A DNA stretch of 31,485 bases from Actinomycetes bacterium (GCA_023403475.1 JAEYEL010000121.1:1-31485), one strand, 5' to 3'. Shown: positions 22,765 through 31,485, numbered from the stretch's first letter. Notes: generated from the letters alone by a model not told the origin. Translations and numbers: made by a program.

Positions 22765-23338
22765 TTTTCATGAAGTCCGACCCTTTTCTAAAAGCGGCAA
22801 GGTTTGCCTCTACCGTTTTCGGGGGCACTCGCCGGGCGATAACTTCCTCCCACGTGTCGGCAGAAAACCCCAAAGCGTCCGACAGCGCGCCGAGCAGCAC
22901 CACGTTGCTCGCCTTCGCCGTTCCGGCATCGCTTGCAAGCTTGACGGCGGGAACGATGACGGCGCCCGCCGCAACAAGGCGCTCCGTTGCATGCGCGGGC
23001 ATGCTCGCCTTTCCCGTGGCGACCGGAAGCGGCTTTATGGCGTCGTTTGCCACCACCATGCGTCCGCCTTCCTTCAGATACACAAGATTGCGCAAGGCCT
23101 CGGTGGTCTCGAAGGACACCACGACATCGGCGCATCCCGGATCGCACACCATGGAACGGACCTCGTCGCCGAAGCGCACGACCGTGGTCACCGACCCGCC
23201 GCGCTGCGCCATGCCGTGTATCTCGGAAACCTTCACCGACTTCCCGCCCAAAAGCGCCACGCGGGCGAGCACGTCGGCGGCGAGCACGGTGCCCTGCCCG
23301 CCTACTCCGCACAGAAGAACCGTCGTCATCTCACTCAT
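22754..23338 (-). CDS. iorB: Indolepyruvate ferredoxin oxidoreductase, beta subunit
   Basis: The 194-residue gamma-type subunit of the oxygen-sensitive 2-oxoacid:ferredoxin oxidoreductase that turns arylpyruvates (indolepyruvate, phenylpyruvate) into aryl-acetyl-CoA. Typical segments are TTVLLCGVGGQGTVLAADVL at the start, then SEIHGMAQRGGSVTTVVRFG and ADVVVSFETTEALR. The ATG at 23338 lies inside the end of iorA (8-bp overlap), as in most ior operons. A longer frame to 23377 is not needed. It overlaps gluQ by 11 bp at its other end. Confidence 0.93.
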   Translation of the reverse strand: MSEMTTVLLCGVGGQGTVLAADVLARVALLGGKSVKVSEIHGMAQRGGSVTTVVRFGDEVRSMVCDPGCADVVVSFETTEALRNLVYLKEGGRMVVANDAIKPLPVATGKASMPAHATERLVAAGAVIVPAVKLASDAGTAKASNVVLLGALSDALGFSADTWEEVIARRVPPKTVEANLAAFRKGSDFMKNGR

Positions 23339-25109
23339 GGCCGCCACCCGCCTCGCTTTCGCCTTTCTCCGTCGCACTGCTCGCCTCTTGGTTTATGGCA
23401 CCGAACGCGCAGTACTGCGCGCACTGCCCGCAACCGACGCACAACGAGGCATCGATGAGCGCCCGTCCGTCCGTCTCGCATCTTGCCAATGCGGGACACC
23501 CTATGGTTATGCAGGCGCCGCACGCCGTGCAGTCGCCGTTCACGAAGAAGCTGGCGGCGCGGAAACGGTCGAGCAGAACGCACGGATGCCTGAAGACGAT
23601 GACGGAAAGCTCCTCCTTTCGCGTCGCGTCCCGCAAAGCCTGCCGCACGGCGCGCACGTCGTAAGGGTCGATTTCGCGAACATCGCTCACGCCCAAAGCG
23701 CGCACAACGCCCGCGAGATCAAGCTCGCGGCTTTCGCGCCCCTGCAGCGTCTCGCCGTTGAAGGGGTTGCCCTGGCGTCCGGTCATGGCGGTCGTTCGGT
23801 TGTCGAGCACGCAGACCGTGCCGCCGCCTTGGTTGTACACCGTCGATACAAGGGAGCTTAAACCCGAATGGGCGAACGTCGAATCGCCGATGACAGCGAC
23901 GATCGGACGATGCTCTCTTCCTGCGAAGGCAAGCTCGAACCCGTGCGCCATGGATATGCTCGCCCCCATGTCCACGCAGGTGTCCATGGCCGAAAGGGGC
24001 GGCAGTGCTCCGAGCGTGTAGCAGCCTATGTCGCCGGTTACGATGGCGCGCAGGCGAGTAAGCTCCTTGAACACGGTTCGGTGCGGACACCCCGGGCAAA
24101 GCGACGGCGGACGAGGCGGCAGATCGGTGCAGGCTTGCAGATGCGCCGGATCGGGAATGCCGAAGGCGCGTCGCACCAAGCCGGGGGAAAGCTCGCCGGC
24201 GCGCGGCAGCTCTTCGGGGAAATCCGCAACCGCGACACCGCATGCCCGCACGCCGCAGGTAAGGTATTCCGAAGCCTCCTCCACCACGTAGAGCTTCTCG
24301 ACCGATTCCGCGAAGGAGGCGAGCGCCGATGCCGGCAAAGGCCACGTGCAACCGAGCTTGAACACGGACGCCTCGGGCAAAGCCTCAGCAACATGCTGGT
24401 AGGCCGAGCCGGCGCACACGACGCCCATCTTGTGCGAACGCATCTGCACTTCGTTGTAGGGGCAAGCCTCCGCCCACTGACGCAAGTCTTCCATACGCTT
24501 AAGCTGCACCTTGCGGCGAGGTTTGGCGAATGCGGGCATCATCACCCACTTCGCCGGATCGGATTCGTAAGGCGCATCGGCAACGGAGATGCGCTTCCCT
24601 GTCTCAACCGGCGTCTTCGTGTGCGATATGCGCACCGAAGAGCGAACGAAGACGGGCACGTCGAAACGTTCGGAAAGCTCGAACGCGTCTCGCGTGAAGC
24701 GCAGCGCCTCGGCCGAGTCGGCGGGGTCGAGCATGGGAATGCACGCAGCGCGCGCATACCAATGAGAGTCCTGCTCGTTTTGCGACGAATACATGCCGGG
24801 ATCGTCCGCCGCGAGCACCACGAAGCCTCCGCCCACACCGGTGTAGGCCGCCGTGAACAGAGGGTCGGCGGCCACGTTCACGCCTACGTGCTTCATGGTG
24901 GCAAGCACGCGCGCGCCGGCCGCCGAGGCGCCAAGACCCACTTCGACGGCGACCTTTTCGTTCACGCACCATTCCGCGTACACGCCGTCTTTTTTGGCGA
25001 ACGCCTCCATCGTCTCGGTCGAAGGCGTGCCGGGATACGCAACCCCTATGCGGCACCCCGCCTCCCAAGCCCCTTGGGCTATGGCCTCGTTTCCCGAAAG
25101 CAGCTTCAT
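23331..25109 (-). CDS. iorA: Indolepyruvate ferredoxin oxidoreductase, alpha subunit
   Basis: A 592-residue thiamine-diphosphate enzyme. The N-terminal domain (AYPGTPSTE, VNEKVAVEVGLGASAAGARV) and a middle domain precede the TPP-binding part, with GDIGCYTLG, VIGDSTFAHSGLSSL and LDNRTTAMTGRQGNP. The C end (about 525-575) is a ferredoxin-like domain with two [4Fe-4S] motifs, CTACGACITIGCP and CVGCGQCAQYC. The first has the wider CxxCxxCxxxxC spacing known in IorA. It is oxygen sensitive and cytoplasmic. It starts 1 bp after the FHA gene and overlaps iorB by 8 bp. With the ACT and PaaK genes upstream it forms an aromatic amino acid degradation module. Confidence 0.95.
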   Translation of the reverse strand: MKLLSGNEAIAQGAWEAGCRIGVAYPGTPSTETMEAFAKKDGVYAEWCVNEKVAVEVGLGASAAGARVLATMKHVGVNVAADPLFTAAYTGVGGGFVVLAADDPGMYSSQNEQDSHWYARAACIPMLDPADSAEALRFTRDAFELSERFDVPVFVRSSVRISHTKTPVETGKRISVADAPYESDPAKWVMMPAFAKPRRKVQLKRMEDLRQWAEACPYNEVQMRSHKMGVVCAGSAYQHVAEALPEASVFKLGCTWPLPASALASFAESVEKLYVVEEASEYLTCGVRACGVAVADFPEELPRAGELSPGLVRRAFGIPDPAHLQACTDLPPRPPSLCPGCPHRTVFKELTRLRAIVTGDIGCYTLGALPPLSAMDTCVDMGASISMAHGFELAFAGREHRPIVAVIGDSTFAHSGLSSLVSTVYNQGGGTVCVLDNRTTAMTGRQGNPFNGETLQGRESRELDLAGVVRALGVSDVREIDPYDVRAVRQALRDATRKEELSVIVFRHPCVLLDRFRAASFFVNGDCTACGACITIGCPALARCETDGRALIDASLCVGCGQCAQYCAFGAINQEASSATEKGESEAGGGHE

Positions 25110-25110
25110 A

Positions 25111-25560
25111 CTAGCCTCTATCCTCTTGATACTGCAGGCAGAACGCGCCTATCTGTATAACATCGCCCGGCTTGAGCACGCGCGGCGCATCGACGCTTTC
25201 GTTGTTGACCCACACGCCATTGAACGAATGCTCGTCTGCTATAGCGTACCCGGCGGGGGTCTTGGAAATGGTCGCATGCATGCGCGATACGGTCATGTCG
25301 TTCAGGAAAAGATCGCATTGGGGCGATCTGCCCACGCTAAGTTCGCCTTCGCCAAGGCCGAACGCCACACCGGTCTGCGGACCGCGGATAACGTGCAGCA
25401 CCGCATGGTCGAGCGGTTTTTCCTGGGCTTTCTTCGTCTCGCTGTTAATGGTCAGCGGTGCGAAGCGCTGCGTCGCACCCAAGAGCTTGAATCCACACGA
25501 AGGACAGATGGGTTCCTGCGCGCTTACGGGGTTTCCGCATACGGGACACGTCTCGTTCAT
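25111..25560 (-). CDS. Zinc-ribbon and FHA domain protein
   Basis: A 149-residue protein. Cys5, Cys8, Cys19 and Cys22 form a zinc ribbon (CPVCG, CPSCG). Residues about 55-145 are a forkhead-associated domain with LSVGRSPQCD, VSRMHATI and FNGVWVN, the Gly-Arg, Ser-x2-His and Asn-Gly residues that bind phosphothreonine. Such proteins read Ser/Thr kinase signals in Actinobacteria, but the partner here is unknown. It is 47 bp after the carboxypeptidase gene and 1 bp before iorA, so it is surely co-expressed with iorA. No kinase or phosphatase is in the window. Confidence 0.85.
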   Translation of the reverse strand: MNETCPVCGNPVSAQEPICPSCGFKLLGATQRFAPLTINSETKKAQEKPLDHAVLHVIRGPQTGVAFGLGEGELSVGRSPQCDLFLNDMTVSRMHATISKTPAGYAIADEHSFNGVWVNNESVDAPRVLKPGDVIQIGAFCLQYQEDRG

Positions 25561-25607
25561 ATCGTACTTCCTATCACTTAGGATCGATCGAAAACAGTGT
25601 AGCGCCG

Positions 25608-27098
25608 TTAAGCACCACCCGCCGACTTGTCATTGATAAGCGGGGTCTCGTTCAAGGTGACCGACTGCGCCACCGTTTGCGCACCCGAAAAACCGCAGAA
25701 CAGCCGATCCCAGAAAACGCCTATCCCCTCGAAGAAGTTCGGAGCCGCTTGGTCTTCGCAGGCAACAAGGTCCACGGTAGCTATGACGTTGTTGCGTTGC
25801 TTGAAGGTCGCCGTGCCCACTTTGTCGCCCACACGCACGTTTCCCTCAAGATTCTCGAACGTAAGCGTCTGGCTCACGTTACCGTTAAGGTCGAACACTT
25901 GAACGCTTGCATCGGGGTCGGCGAACGTAACCTTGACGGTCGCATCGACCCATCCCGCATGGGCAACCTCTGCCACCACAGGAACGCTTCTCGTTTGACC
26001 GTCTACGGTCATGGTCGCAGTTTCTTTGCTGTGCGCAAGAGGATAGACTATCTCGTGTTCGTACACCCAGTCGAAAAGCGTGGTTGCGTCTTCGAAACGC
26101 CGCTCTTCGGAACTCGAATGGATGACGATGGCGAACAACGTCTTCCCCTCACGCTCGCATGCACCGGCGAAAGAAGGACCCGCAAGGTCGGTAAGCCCCG
26201 TCTTGATGCCGCATGCACCCTCGTACACGCCTAAAAGCTTGTCGGTCGATTCAAGCGAGACCGAAGCAGCAACGCCGTTGCGCACTACCTCTATGGTAGC
26301 GGCGTCGACGTTGACCAACTGGCGAAACGTCTCGTTTCGCATGGCGTGGGCGCACATGAGGGAAACGTCGTGCGCGGTGGAATGCAGGTTGCCGGCATAT
26401 GTTCCGAAATCAAGGCCGTGCGGGTTCTCGAACACCGAATCGGTCATGCCCAATTCCGCCGCCTTGTCGTTCATAGCCTGCACGAACGTAGCGTAGCCGT
26501 CTTGCCCGTCCGTGCTCATGAGGCTGCCTACCGTTTCGGCTATGGCCTGTGCCGCATCGTTTCCCGAAGGTATCATGAGGGCTTTCAGTGCCGCCTCGAG
26601 CGTCATGAGGTCGCCTTCCTGCAGCTCGGCCGATGACTCGCCTATTCGAGCCGCGCGGCTCGAAACCGTCACCTTCGTGTCGAGCGGGGCGTTCTCGAGC
26701 GCCACAATGGCCGTCATCACCTTCGTTATGGAGGCGATGGCCGTTTTTTCCTGTGCATTGCGCTCGAAATACACCGTTCCCTCATCGTCGCAGACGAGCA
26801 CGTACTCAGCCGCGATGTTCGGGCATTGGGCGACGGCAAGACCGCGCGAATCGACCGTCTGCCCCATAACGACGTCTGCCTTGCGCACGTCGGCAAGCGC
26901 AGAAGGCTGACCTAGCGGAACAACCGTGCCGCAAAATACAAGAAGAAGGCTCAGGATCGCCGATACGGCAAGCCTTCGCGCATGACGTAACCGAGCAAGG
27001 GCAGCGACTCCCATGCTGCATGCCGAAAGAGGCGCGGCATCATACGCCGTACCTCCCTCGGCTCTATGGCGCAGGCCGCTAAAGCTCATCGACCGCAT
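25608..27098 (-). CDS. dacA: D-alanyl-D-alanine carboxypeptidase (PBP5/DacA type)
   Basis: A 496-residue exported penicillin-binding protein that trims the last D-Ala from peptidoglycan stem peptides. A basic n-region of about 45 residues precedes a hydrophobic signal (about 44-60). The peptidase S11 domain has Ser123-x-x-Lys126 (ASITK), Ser178-Gly-Asn180 (PSGND) and Lys299-Thr-Gly. A beta-rich PBP5 C-terminal domain follows (about 360-465). The end carries an amphipathic stretch (NFFEGIGVFWDRLFCGF) rather than a clear membrane helix. The start at 27098 is chosen for GGAAGAG 4 bp upstream. It overlaps the ACT gene by 20 bp. An alternative ATG at 27014 would give a normal-length signal but has no ribosome site. 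Confidence 0.9.
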   Translation of the reverse strand: MRSMSFSGLRHRAEGGTAYDAAPLSACSMGVAALARLRHARRLAVSAILSLLLVFCGTVVPLGQPSALADVRKADVVMGQTVDSRGLAVAQCPNIAAEYVLVCDDEGTVYFERNAQEKTAIASITKVMTAIVALENAPLDTKVTVSSRAARIGESSAELQEGDLMTLEAALKALMIPSGNDAAQAIAETVGSLMSTDGQDGYATFVQAMNDKAAELGMTDSVFENPHGLDFGTYAGNLHSTAHDVSLMCAHAMRNETFRQLVNVDAATIEVVRNGVAASVSLESTDKLLGVYEGACGIKTGLTDLAGPSFAGACEREGKTLFAIVIHSSSEERRFEDATTLFDWVYEHEIVYPLAHSKETATMTVDGQTRSVPVVAEVAHAGWVDATVKVTFADPDASVQVFDLNGNVSQTLTFENLEGNVRVGDKVGTATFKQRNNVIATVDLVACEDQAAPNFFEGIGVFWDRLFCGFSGAQTVAQSVTLNETPLINDKSAGGA

Positions 27099-27513
27099 AG
27101 ATCTCTTCCGGGGCAACCAGCTTGAAGCCGGCGCCCGCAAGCTTCGCCTCTATGTCTGTGGCATCGCTCACCTTGAGCACGTCTACTGCCGATCCATCGT
27201 TCGCGGTGAAGCAATAGCCGTACTCCACGTTCACGCCGTTTTCATCTAGGAACTCGAGCAGGTGCGCAAGCCCGCCCGGCACATCGGGAACGCGCACGCC
27301 CAAAACCGGCGCGACCATGGCGCGATAGCCGGCTTCCGTCAGAGCCTTGGCCGCCGCCTGGGGCGTATCGCAGAATATGCGGGCCACGCCGAAATCAGCC
27401 GTGTCGGCAACGAACAGCGCGTACATGTTGATGTCGGCATCCGCTATGGCGCGGCAGGCCGAGGCGAGGCGCCCTCGTTCGTTTTCCATGAACACCGTCA
27501 GCTGGCTTATCAT
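27079..27513 (-). CDS. Tandem ACT domain protein
   Basis: A 144-residue protein made of two ACT domains (about 3-66 and 70-138): SQLTVFMENERGRLASACRA, then GVRVPDVPGGLAHLLEFLDE and NVEYGYCF. ACT domains bind amino acids to control enzymes. Stand-alone tandem ACT proteins of this kind are commonly found beside phenylacetate-CoA ligase and indolepyruvate oxidoreductase genes, where they are thought to sense aromatic amino acids. Its start overlaps the paaK stop by one base (TAATG), implying coupled translation, and its end overlaps the carboxypeptidase gene by 20 bp. Confidence 0.88.
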   Translation of the reverse strand: MISQLTVFMENERGRLASACRAIADADINMYALFVADTADFGVARIFCDTPQAAAKALTEAGYRAMVAPVLGVRVPDVPGGLAHLLEFLDENGVNVEYGYCFTANDGSAVDVLKVSDATDIEAKLAGAGFKLVAPEEIYAVDEL

Positions 27514-28820
27514 TATCGGCTCTCCTTTCTGAGGTCGATGATGCGCTTCGCCTTCCCCTCGCTTCGCTCGATGGTCTTCGGCTCCACGATCTTTATCTCA
27601 ACCGCTATCTGCAGGTTGCTCTTCAGTTCGGAGGAAAGGCGCTTTGAGAGGTCTTCGAGCTTGCGGATCTCGTCGATGGGGAAATCGGGCACGGTTTCCA
27701 CCTTCAGCTGCACGTGATCGAGCGGGCCTTTGGTAGAAAGGATTATCTGGTACTGGGAGGCGATTTCCGGGAACGCCGTTATGACCTGTTCGATTTGTGA
27801 GGGGAACACGTTCACGCCGCGAATGATGAGCATGTCGTCGGTGCGCCCGCGCAGATAGTCAATCTTGCGATGGGTGCGCCCGCACGCGCAAGGTTCGGAT
27901 ACGATGCGCGTGATGTCGCGGGTGCGGTAACGAACAAGCGGGCAGCACTCGCGCGTGAGTGTCGTGATGACCAGCTCGCCCCATTCCCCTTCCGGCAAAA
28001 CCTCGTGGGTTTCGGGATCGATGATCTCGCAGTAGAAATGATCCTCGGCAACGTGAAGGCCGCCGCGCTCCGAGCATTCCATAGCAACGCCCGGCCCCAT
28101 TATCTCGGAAAGGCCGTATACGTCACAGTACTGTATGCCCAGCTTCTCGGCAATTTCGTCGCGCACGTTCCTCGACGCCGGCTCGGCGCCGAAAATGCCG
28201 GCGGAAAGCTTGAAGTCGCATGCAGGGTCGTAGCCCATCTCGATGGCCGTGTCGGCGATAAGCAGAGCATAGGAAGGCGTGCAGGCAAGAATGTCGGTTC
28301 CGCAGTCCTTCATCATCTGAATCTGGCGCTTGGTGTTTCCCGAAGACGTGGGAATGACCGTACATCCCATGGCGCTGCCACCGGCATGGGCGCCCAACCC
28401 CCCCGAGAACAAGCCGTAGCCGTACGATACCTGCAAGGTCGTCTCGGCAGAACCGCCCGCCATGGCGATGCCGCGAGCAAAGCAGTCACCCCAGTTCTTA
28501 ACGTCGTTCGCCGTATGGCCCACAACGGTCGCCTGCCCTGTCGTTCCGCTTGAGGCGTGTATGCGGGCAACGTCTTTGTTGGGAACGGCAAACAGACCGA
28601 ACGGATAAGCGTCGCGCATATCCTGCTTCACCACGAAGGGAAACTTGGACAGATCCTCAAGACTTTCCAGATCGTCAGGAGTAACGCCCGCCCTGGAAAA
28701 CGATGCACGGAAGAACTCGATGTTGTCGTAAGCACGGCGCATCGACTCCTTCATACGCTCGAATTGCAGCTTGCGCAGCTGCTCTTTTGGCATCGTCTCG
28801 ATCTCTTGCTGGTAATACAC
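27513..28820 (-). CDS. paaK: Phenylacetate-CoA ligase family protein
   Basis: A 435-residue adenylate-forming enzyme. The ATP-binding motif is ASSGTTGQATVVGHT (from about residue 89), followed by SYGYGLFSGGLGAHAGG, YGLSEIMGPGVAMEC and RTRDITRI, with the PaaK-type C-terminal domain (RGRTDDMLIIRGVNVFPSQI). It activates phenylacetate or a related aryl acid to its CoA ester. Next to iorAB it may run in the reverse direction, making ATP from aryl-acetyl-CoA. The start is GTG at 28820 with GGGAAGG upstream. It begins 78 bp after the VanW gene, and no clear promoter or terminator is visible in that gap. Confidence 0.92.
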   Translation of the reverse strand: MYYQQEIETMPKEQLRKLQFERMKESMRRAYDNIEFFRASFSRAGVTPDDLESLEDLSKFPFVVKQDMRDAYPFGLFAVPNKDVARIHASSGTTGQATVVGHTANDVKNWGDCFARGIAMAGGSAETTLQVSYGYGLFSGGLGAHAGGSAMGCTVIPTSSGNTKRQIQMMKDCGTDILACTPSYALLIADTAIEMGYDPACDFKLSAGIFGAEPASRNVRDEIAEKLGIQYCDVYGLSEIMGPGVAMECSERGGLHVAEDHFYCEIIDPETHEVLPEGEWGELVITTLTRECCPLVRYRTRDITRIVSEPCACGRTHRKIDYLRGRTDDMLIIRGVNVFPSQIEQVITAFPEIASQYQIILSTKGPLDHVQLKVETVPDFPIDEIRKLEDLSKRLSSELKSNLQIAVEIKIVEPKTIERSEGKAKRIIDLRKESR

Positions 28821-28898
28821 TTAAGACCTTCCCTCGTTCTGCAATATGCCACGTCATGCGCTGTGGCCGCGCTCTCTTCACGCGAAGTCGCCTGAAGG

Positions 28899-31343
28899 CT
28901 ACGACTGCTCGGCGGCTGCGACCTTCTTGCTCGTCACCGGCTTCTCCGGACTCGCCACCAGCTCTTCGTCGCCTACTTCGATCTTCGTGCCCGGTCCGGC
29001 GACGACGACCTTGGTCTCGGAGTCGTATTTCGAGACGAATTTGTCTTCGTGCAAGACGCTGCCAAACTTGTCGCGCACCGTTCGCCAGACGGTTATGGAG
29101 CTTCCGTCCACGCCGGGCGTCTTCACGTACGAAGCACCTTCGGCCATGCTCTCGTCGCATTCGACGCGAGTACGGTACGCGTCGCCCGCCTGCCATTCGC
29201 CCGTCTTCGTGCTCACGGTATATCCCGGGTTCGTGCCGTACAGTGTAACCGTTAGCGATGTGTCGGTGTAAGAGCAACGCACCAAAACATCAGATGAGCA
29301 ATCGTTCTTCCACACAAGATCGAGGTCGGGCCACGAAACGGCCGCATCGCGCCCGTCGGGATAGTTCGTCATGCGCAGCGTGTGGTTGTAGCGGTACACA
29401 ACGGGAAACCCCGATTCGTACACGGCGTTGAACACGGTGGTGGCCACTTGGCAGATGCCGCCGCCCACGGCATCTTGATGCTCGCCCTCCACGATGGTGC
29501 CCGCGCCCAGAAAGCCCGCCTCCGCGTTGCATTCCCCCGTCGTGTCGTAGAACGACCACGTTCCTCCGTTCGCCTTGGCGGTGGAGTCGTTCAGAAGATC
29601 GGCGGCGAGATGTATGTTGTTCACGCGGTTCGCGGTGTCGCTTTCGTTGCGATAGGTGGTGGTATAGGCCGATATCTCTTCCACAAGCCCCATGGCCAGC
29701 GCATCCTCGAACGAAAGCGATCTCGGGGTCGGCTGCGTGGCCGCTTCGAGGGAGATATCCCCCTCCGCCGCAGCAGCCGCAACGTTTCCGCCATCCGCGC
29801 TGTCGCTTTTTTCCGCATGGGCGCGAGCGACGATGTTTTGGCGAACCTGCGCGAAAAGCGCCTCGTCAAGCGCCGCCGAAGTCTTCGCCGTATCTGGTAC
29901 AAAACCGGAGCCGTCGGTAAGAACCCGCACGTTTTTCCCGTCGCGCTCGAAAGCGATGGGCGGAATGCCGTCGCGCAGCACCTTCATCGACTGCGCGAGC
30001 AGAGACGGCGCCGAAAGCTCGGCGTCCACGCGAGGAAGCAGAACCCAGCTCCCGTCTTCCTGCTCGATGGTCGTGACAACCCATGAACCCAAATCGGCAG
30101 CATCCACGGTCCACACGTATCCCGCAGCGGTTAAGGTGACTTTGCGGGAAAGCGCGGCGTTCACCTGATCGCACACGAAGCGCGCCGCATCCTCGTCGAT
30201 GCGCAGAGGGGCATACTGCGCATCGGCCACCAGCTTGCCGGCGCCCTCGGAAAGAAGAACCCCGTCAAGCTCGCGCTTGAGCGCATCGCGATCGATCATG
30301 GTTCCGTCGTGGCCTTCCGAAACCGAAGCGACCCCGTCTTCTACGGTCACGTTGAAGTCGACGCGCGGCTCCCCCACCGCGTCGTCTATGCCGCTCGCAA
30401 ACGCTTCAAGCTCGTTTTCCCCGTAAACGGCGCGCGCGGCGATACTCCACCCTCCGAAAGCGGCCTGCAGCCGCGCGATGAGGCCGCCCTTGTCGCGCCC
30501 TACGGAAAAAGCCTCGCTCACCATACCCTCCGTATCGAGCCGCGCTGCAAGCAAAGAGGCGTTCGCCACCCAGGCGCGTCCTTCCCCTATCAGGTTTTCC
30601 GCTTCCGGCTGGGCGCTCAAGCGCATCCCGTCTGCAGCATCGGGGCAACTCGCCGCTTCCTGCCGGCTGGCAAAGATCACGGCCTCGTTGGAACTGAGAC
30701 GATCGTCATATGCGGCAGCCAGAAGGTCGAAAGCCTCCTGCTCGGTTTTCCCTGAAAGATCCACGTCGCCGACATGCACGCCCGCGTATATCTTGCCCCA
30801 GTTGAAGCCGAGATCGACAAGTGCCCCTACCGCCACGGCAAGCACTGCGATCATGACGATGAAAGCCGCACGACTTCTGCGCGCAAGGCGCACGATGCCG
30901 CAAACAGCAGCCCCAAGGCCGCTTGCCGTAAAAGAAAGCGCTTTGGAAGCAACGGCGGCCACGCTGTTCGAACGCTTAGGCGTACCAGCGGCTTTGCGCA
31001 AATGCTTTTTATCGCCTTTCGTCCAGACGCTCGGTTGGCCATAGGGCATGCCGGACGCGCTTGAACGGCGTGAGGGTGCCGAACTGCGGCTCTGCTGGGA
31101 CGTCGCCCGACGATTCGACCCGGCAGAGCTTTGCCGGGCCAAACCCTTCCGAGGCTGACTATGCGCAGGAGATGCAGGACGGCCTTTCTGCGCCCGCGTC
31201 CCAGAGGCCGCGTCCGAGCGCGGTTGCGCTGCATGAGAAGCCGCAGGCCGCTGCGCACTTGCTCGCCGCTGCTGGGAAGCAGGTGCCGCGGGCATTGAGG
31301 AACCCGCCGTGCGTGCGCGGGGTTTTTCCCGTTTTTCCACCAT
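28899..31343 (-). CDS. VanW family protein, membrane-anchored
   Basis: An 814-residue protein. Residues 1-125 are a basic, Ser/Ala/Arg/Pro/Gln-rich disordered region in the cytoplasm. A membrane helix lies at about 159-179, and the rest is outside. Residues about 325-500 hold putative peptidoglycan-binding (YoaR-type, PG_binding_4) domains. Residues about 560-705 are the VanW domain, with TYRNESDTANRVNNIHLAAD, TWSFYDTTGECNAEAGF, the hallmark GGGICQVATTVFNA, and NHTLRMTNYPDGRDAAV. VanW accompanies some vancomycin-resistance clusters, but most members are housekeeping surface proteins of unknown role. The ATG at 31343 is 1 bp after the previous stop. The very long low-complexity cytoplasmic tail is unusual. 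Confidence 0.9.
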   Translation of the reverse strand: MVEKREKPRARTAGSSMPAAPASQQRRASAQRPAASHAAQPRSDAASGTRAQKGRPASPAHSQPRKGLARQSSAGSNRRATSQQSRSSAPSRRSSASGMPYGQPSVWTKGDKKHLRKAAGTPKRSNSVAAVASKALSFTASGLGAAVCGIVRLARRSRAAFIVMIAVLAVAVGALVDLGFNWGKIYAGVHVGDVDLSGKTEQEAFDLLAAAYDDRLSSNEAVIFASRQEAASCPDAADGMRLSAQPEAENLIGEGRAWVANASLLAARLDTEGMVSEAFSVGRDKGGLIARLQAAFGGWSIAARAVYGENELEAFASGIDDAVGEPRVDFNVTVEDGVASVSEGHDGTMIDRDALKRELDGVLLSEGAGKLVADAQYAPLRIDEDAARFVCDQVNAALSRKVTLTAAGYVWTVDAADLGSWVVTTIEQEDGSWVLLPRVDAELSAPSLLAQSMKVLRDGIPPIAFERDGKNVRVLTDGSGFVPDTAKTSAALDEALFAQVRQNIVARAHAEKSDSADGGNVAAAAAEGDISLEAATQPTPRSLSFEDALAMGLVEEISAYTTTYRNESDTANRVNNIHLAADLLNDSTAKANGGTWSFYDTTGECNAEAGFLGAGTIVEGEHQDAVGGGICQVATTVFNAVYESGFPVVYRYNHTLRMTNYPDGRDAAVSWPDLDLVWKNDCSSDVLVRCSYTDTSLTVTLYGTNPGYTVSTKTGEWQAGDAYRTRVECDESMAEGASYVKTPGVDGSSITVWRTVRDKFGSVLHEDKFVSKYDSETKVVVAGPGTKIEVGDEELVASPEKPVTSKKVAAAEQS

Positions 31344-31344
31344 G

Positions 31345-31485
31345 CTATTCCGCCAGTAGCTCCGCTTTCGCCGCACAGAGCTTTTTCCATGCAGCGGAAA
31401 CGTAGTAGACTGTCGTCGCTATGGCCAGCACGAGCCCGGCGTAGACGAACCAGATGCTCCAGGAAACCGCATCGCCGTTGAAGCC
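31345..31485 (-). CDS. C-terminal end of a membrane protein (5' part outside window)
   Basis: The last 46 residues of a gene entering from the right edge, ending with TAG at 31347-31345. The visible end is one hydrophobic helix (SWSIWFVYAGLVLAIATTVY) and a short charged tail (AAWKKLCAAKAELLAE). The pattern is like the last helix of CDP-alcohol phosphatidyltransferases, including the one at 3627 in this window, but 46 residues are too few to decide. It lies 1 bp before the VanW gene, so the two form an operon. Confidence 0.6.
   Translation of the reverse strand, partial: GFNGDAVSWSIWFVYAGLVLAIATTVYYVSAAWKKLCAAKAELLAE

Noticed and set aside
23868..25160. Open frame of 430 codons on the plus strand opposite iorA
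   Set aside because: It is a shadow of a well-supported oxidoreductase gene; composition is rich in Arg and His with no domain.
25001..31485. Vancomycin resistance cluster because of the VanW protein
   Set aside because: No vanH, vanA/B ligase, vanX or VanRS pair is present; VanW-domain proteins are mostly ordinary surface proteins.

Overview
The window looks like chromosomal core sequence from a GC-rich actinobacterium. The best guess is Coriobacteriia, probably Eggerthellaceae. This rests on the gene order, on menaquinone synthesis (menA) and a nitrate/nitrite carrier next to anaerobic 2-oxoacid:ferredoxin oxidoreductase genes, and on an spoVS gene. The order ftsK, rimO, pgsA, cinA, recA, recX, miaB, miaA, dapF, hflX, lexA, nrdR is the one familiar from Streptomyces and relatives. 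Genus is inferred, not proven. I saw no tRNA, rRNA, CRISPR array or intact mobile element.

Left part (1-15040, all + strand): the end of ftsK, a RodZ-like membrane HTH protein, yajQ, rimO, a single gene fusing a CDP-alcohol phosphatidyltransferase (PgsA) to a CinA C-terminal domain, recA, recX, rny (RNase Y), an unassigned GHKL-type ATPase, spoVS, miaB, miaA, dapF and hflX. Genes are mostly 2-12 bp apart or overlapping. The main break is the 416-bp gap before recA, which holds a degenerate 11-bp tandem repeat and a textbook SOS promoter.

Middle (14997-18012): lexA lies on the minus strand and overlaps the end of hflX tail to tail by 41 bp. It shares a divergent promoter region carrying two SOS boxes with an unrecognised 162-residue gene on the plus strand. 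That gene encodes a protein with a single C-terminal membrane segment. Its place and control match those of SOS cell-division inhibitors (YneA, DivS, Rv2719c) in other Gram-positives, although it resembles none of them. It is the most interesting feature of the window. nrdR follows, with a NrdR box in its own leader, then dut and a small membrane protein.

A less dense zone (18013-19583) holds a SAM methyltransferase whose start codon lies in a 9-bp tandem repeat, and a structured stretch with a pyrimidine-rich region and a 15-bp perfect hairpin that may be a small RNA.

Right part (19584-31485, all - strand): a NarK-like carrier, menA, gluQ, iorB, iorA, a zinc-ribbon/FHA protein, a D-Ala-D-Ala carboxypeptidase, a tandem-ACT protein, a phenylacetate-CoA ligase family gene, a large VanW-family protein and the tail of a membrane protein. 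The iorAB, ACT and paaK genes form an arylpyruvate-to-aryl-CoA module into which a cell-wall peptidase and an FHA protein are inserted.
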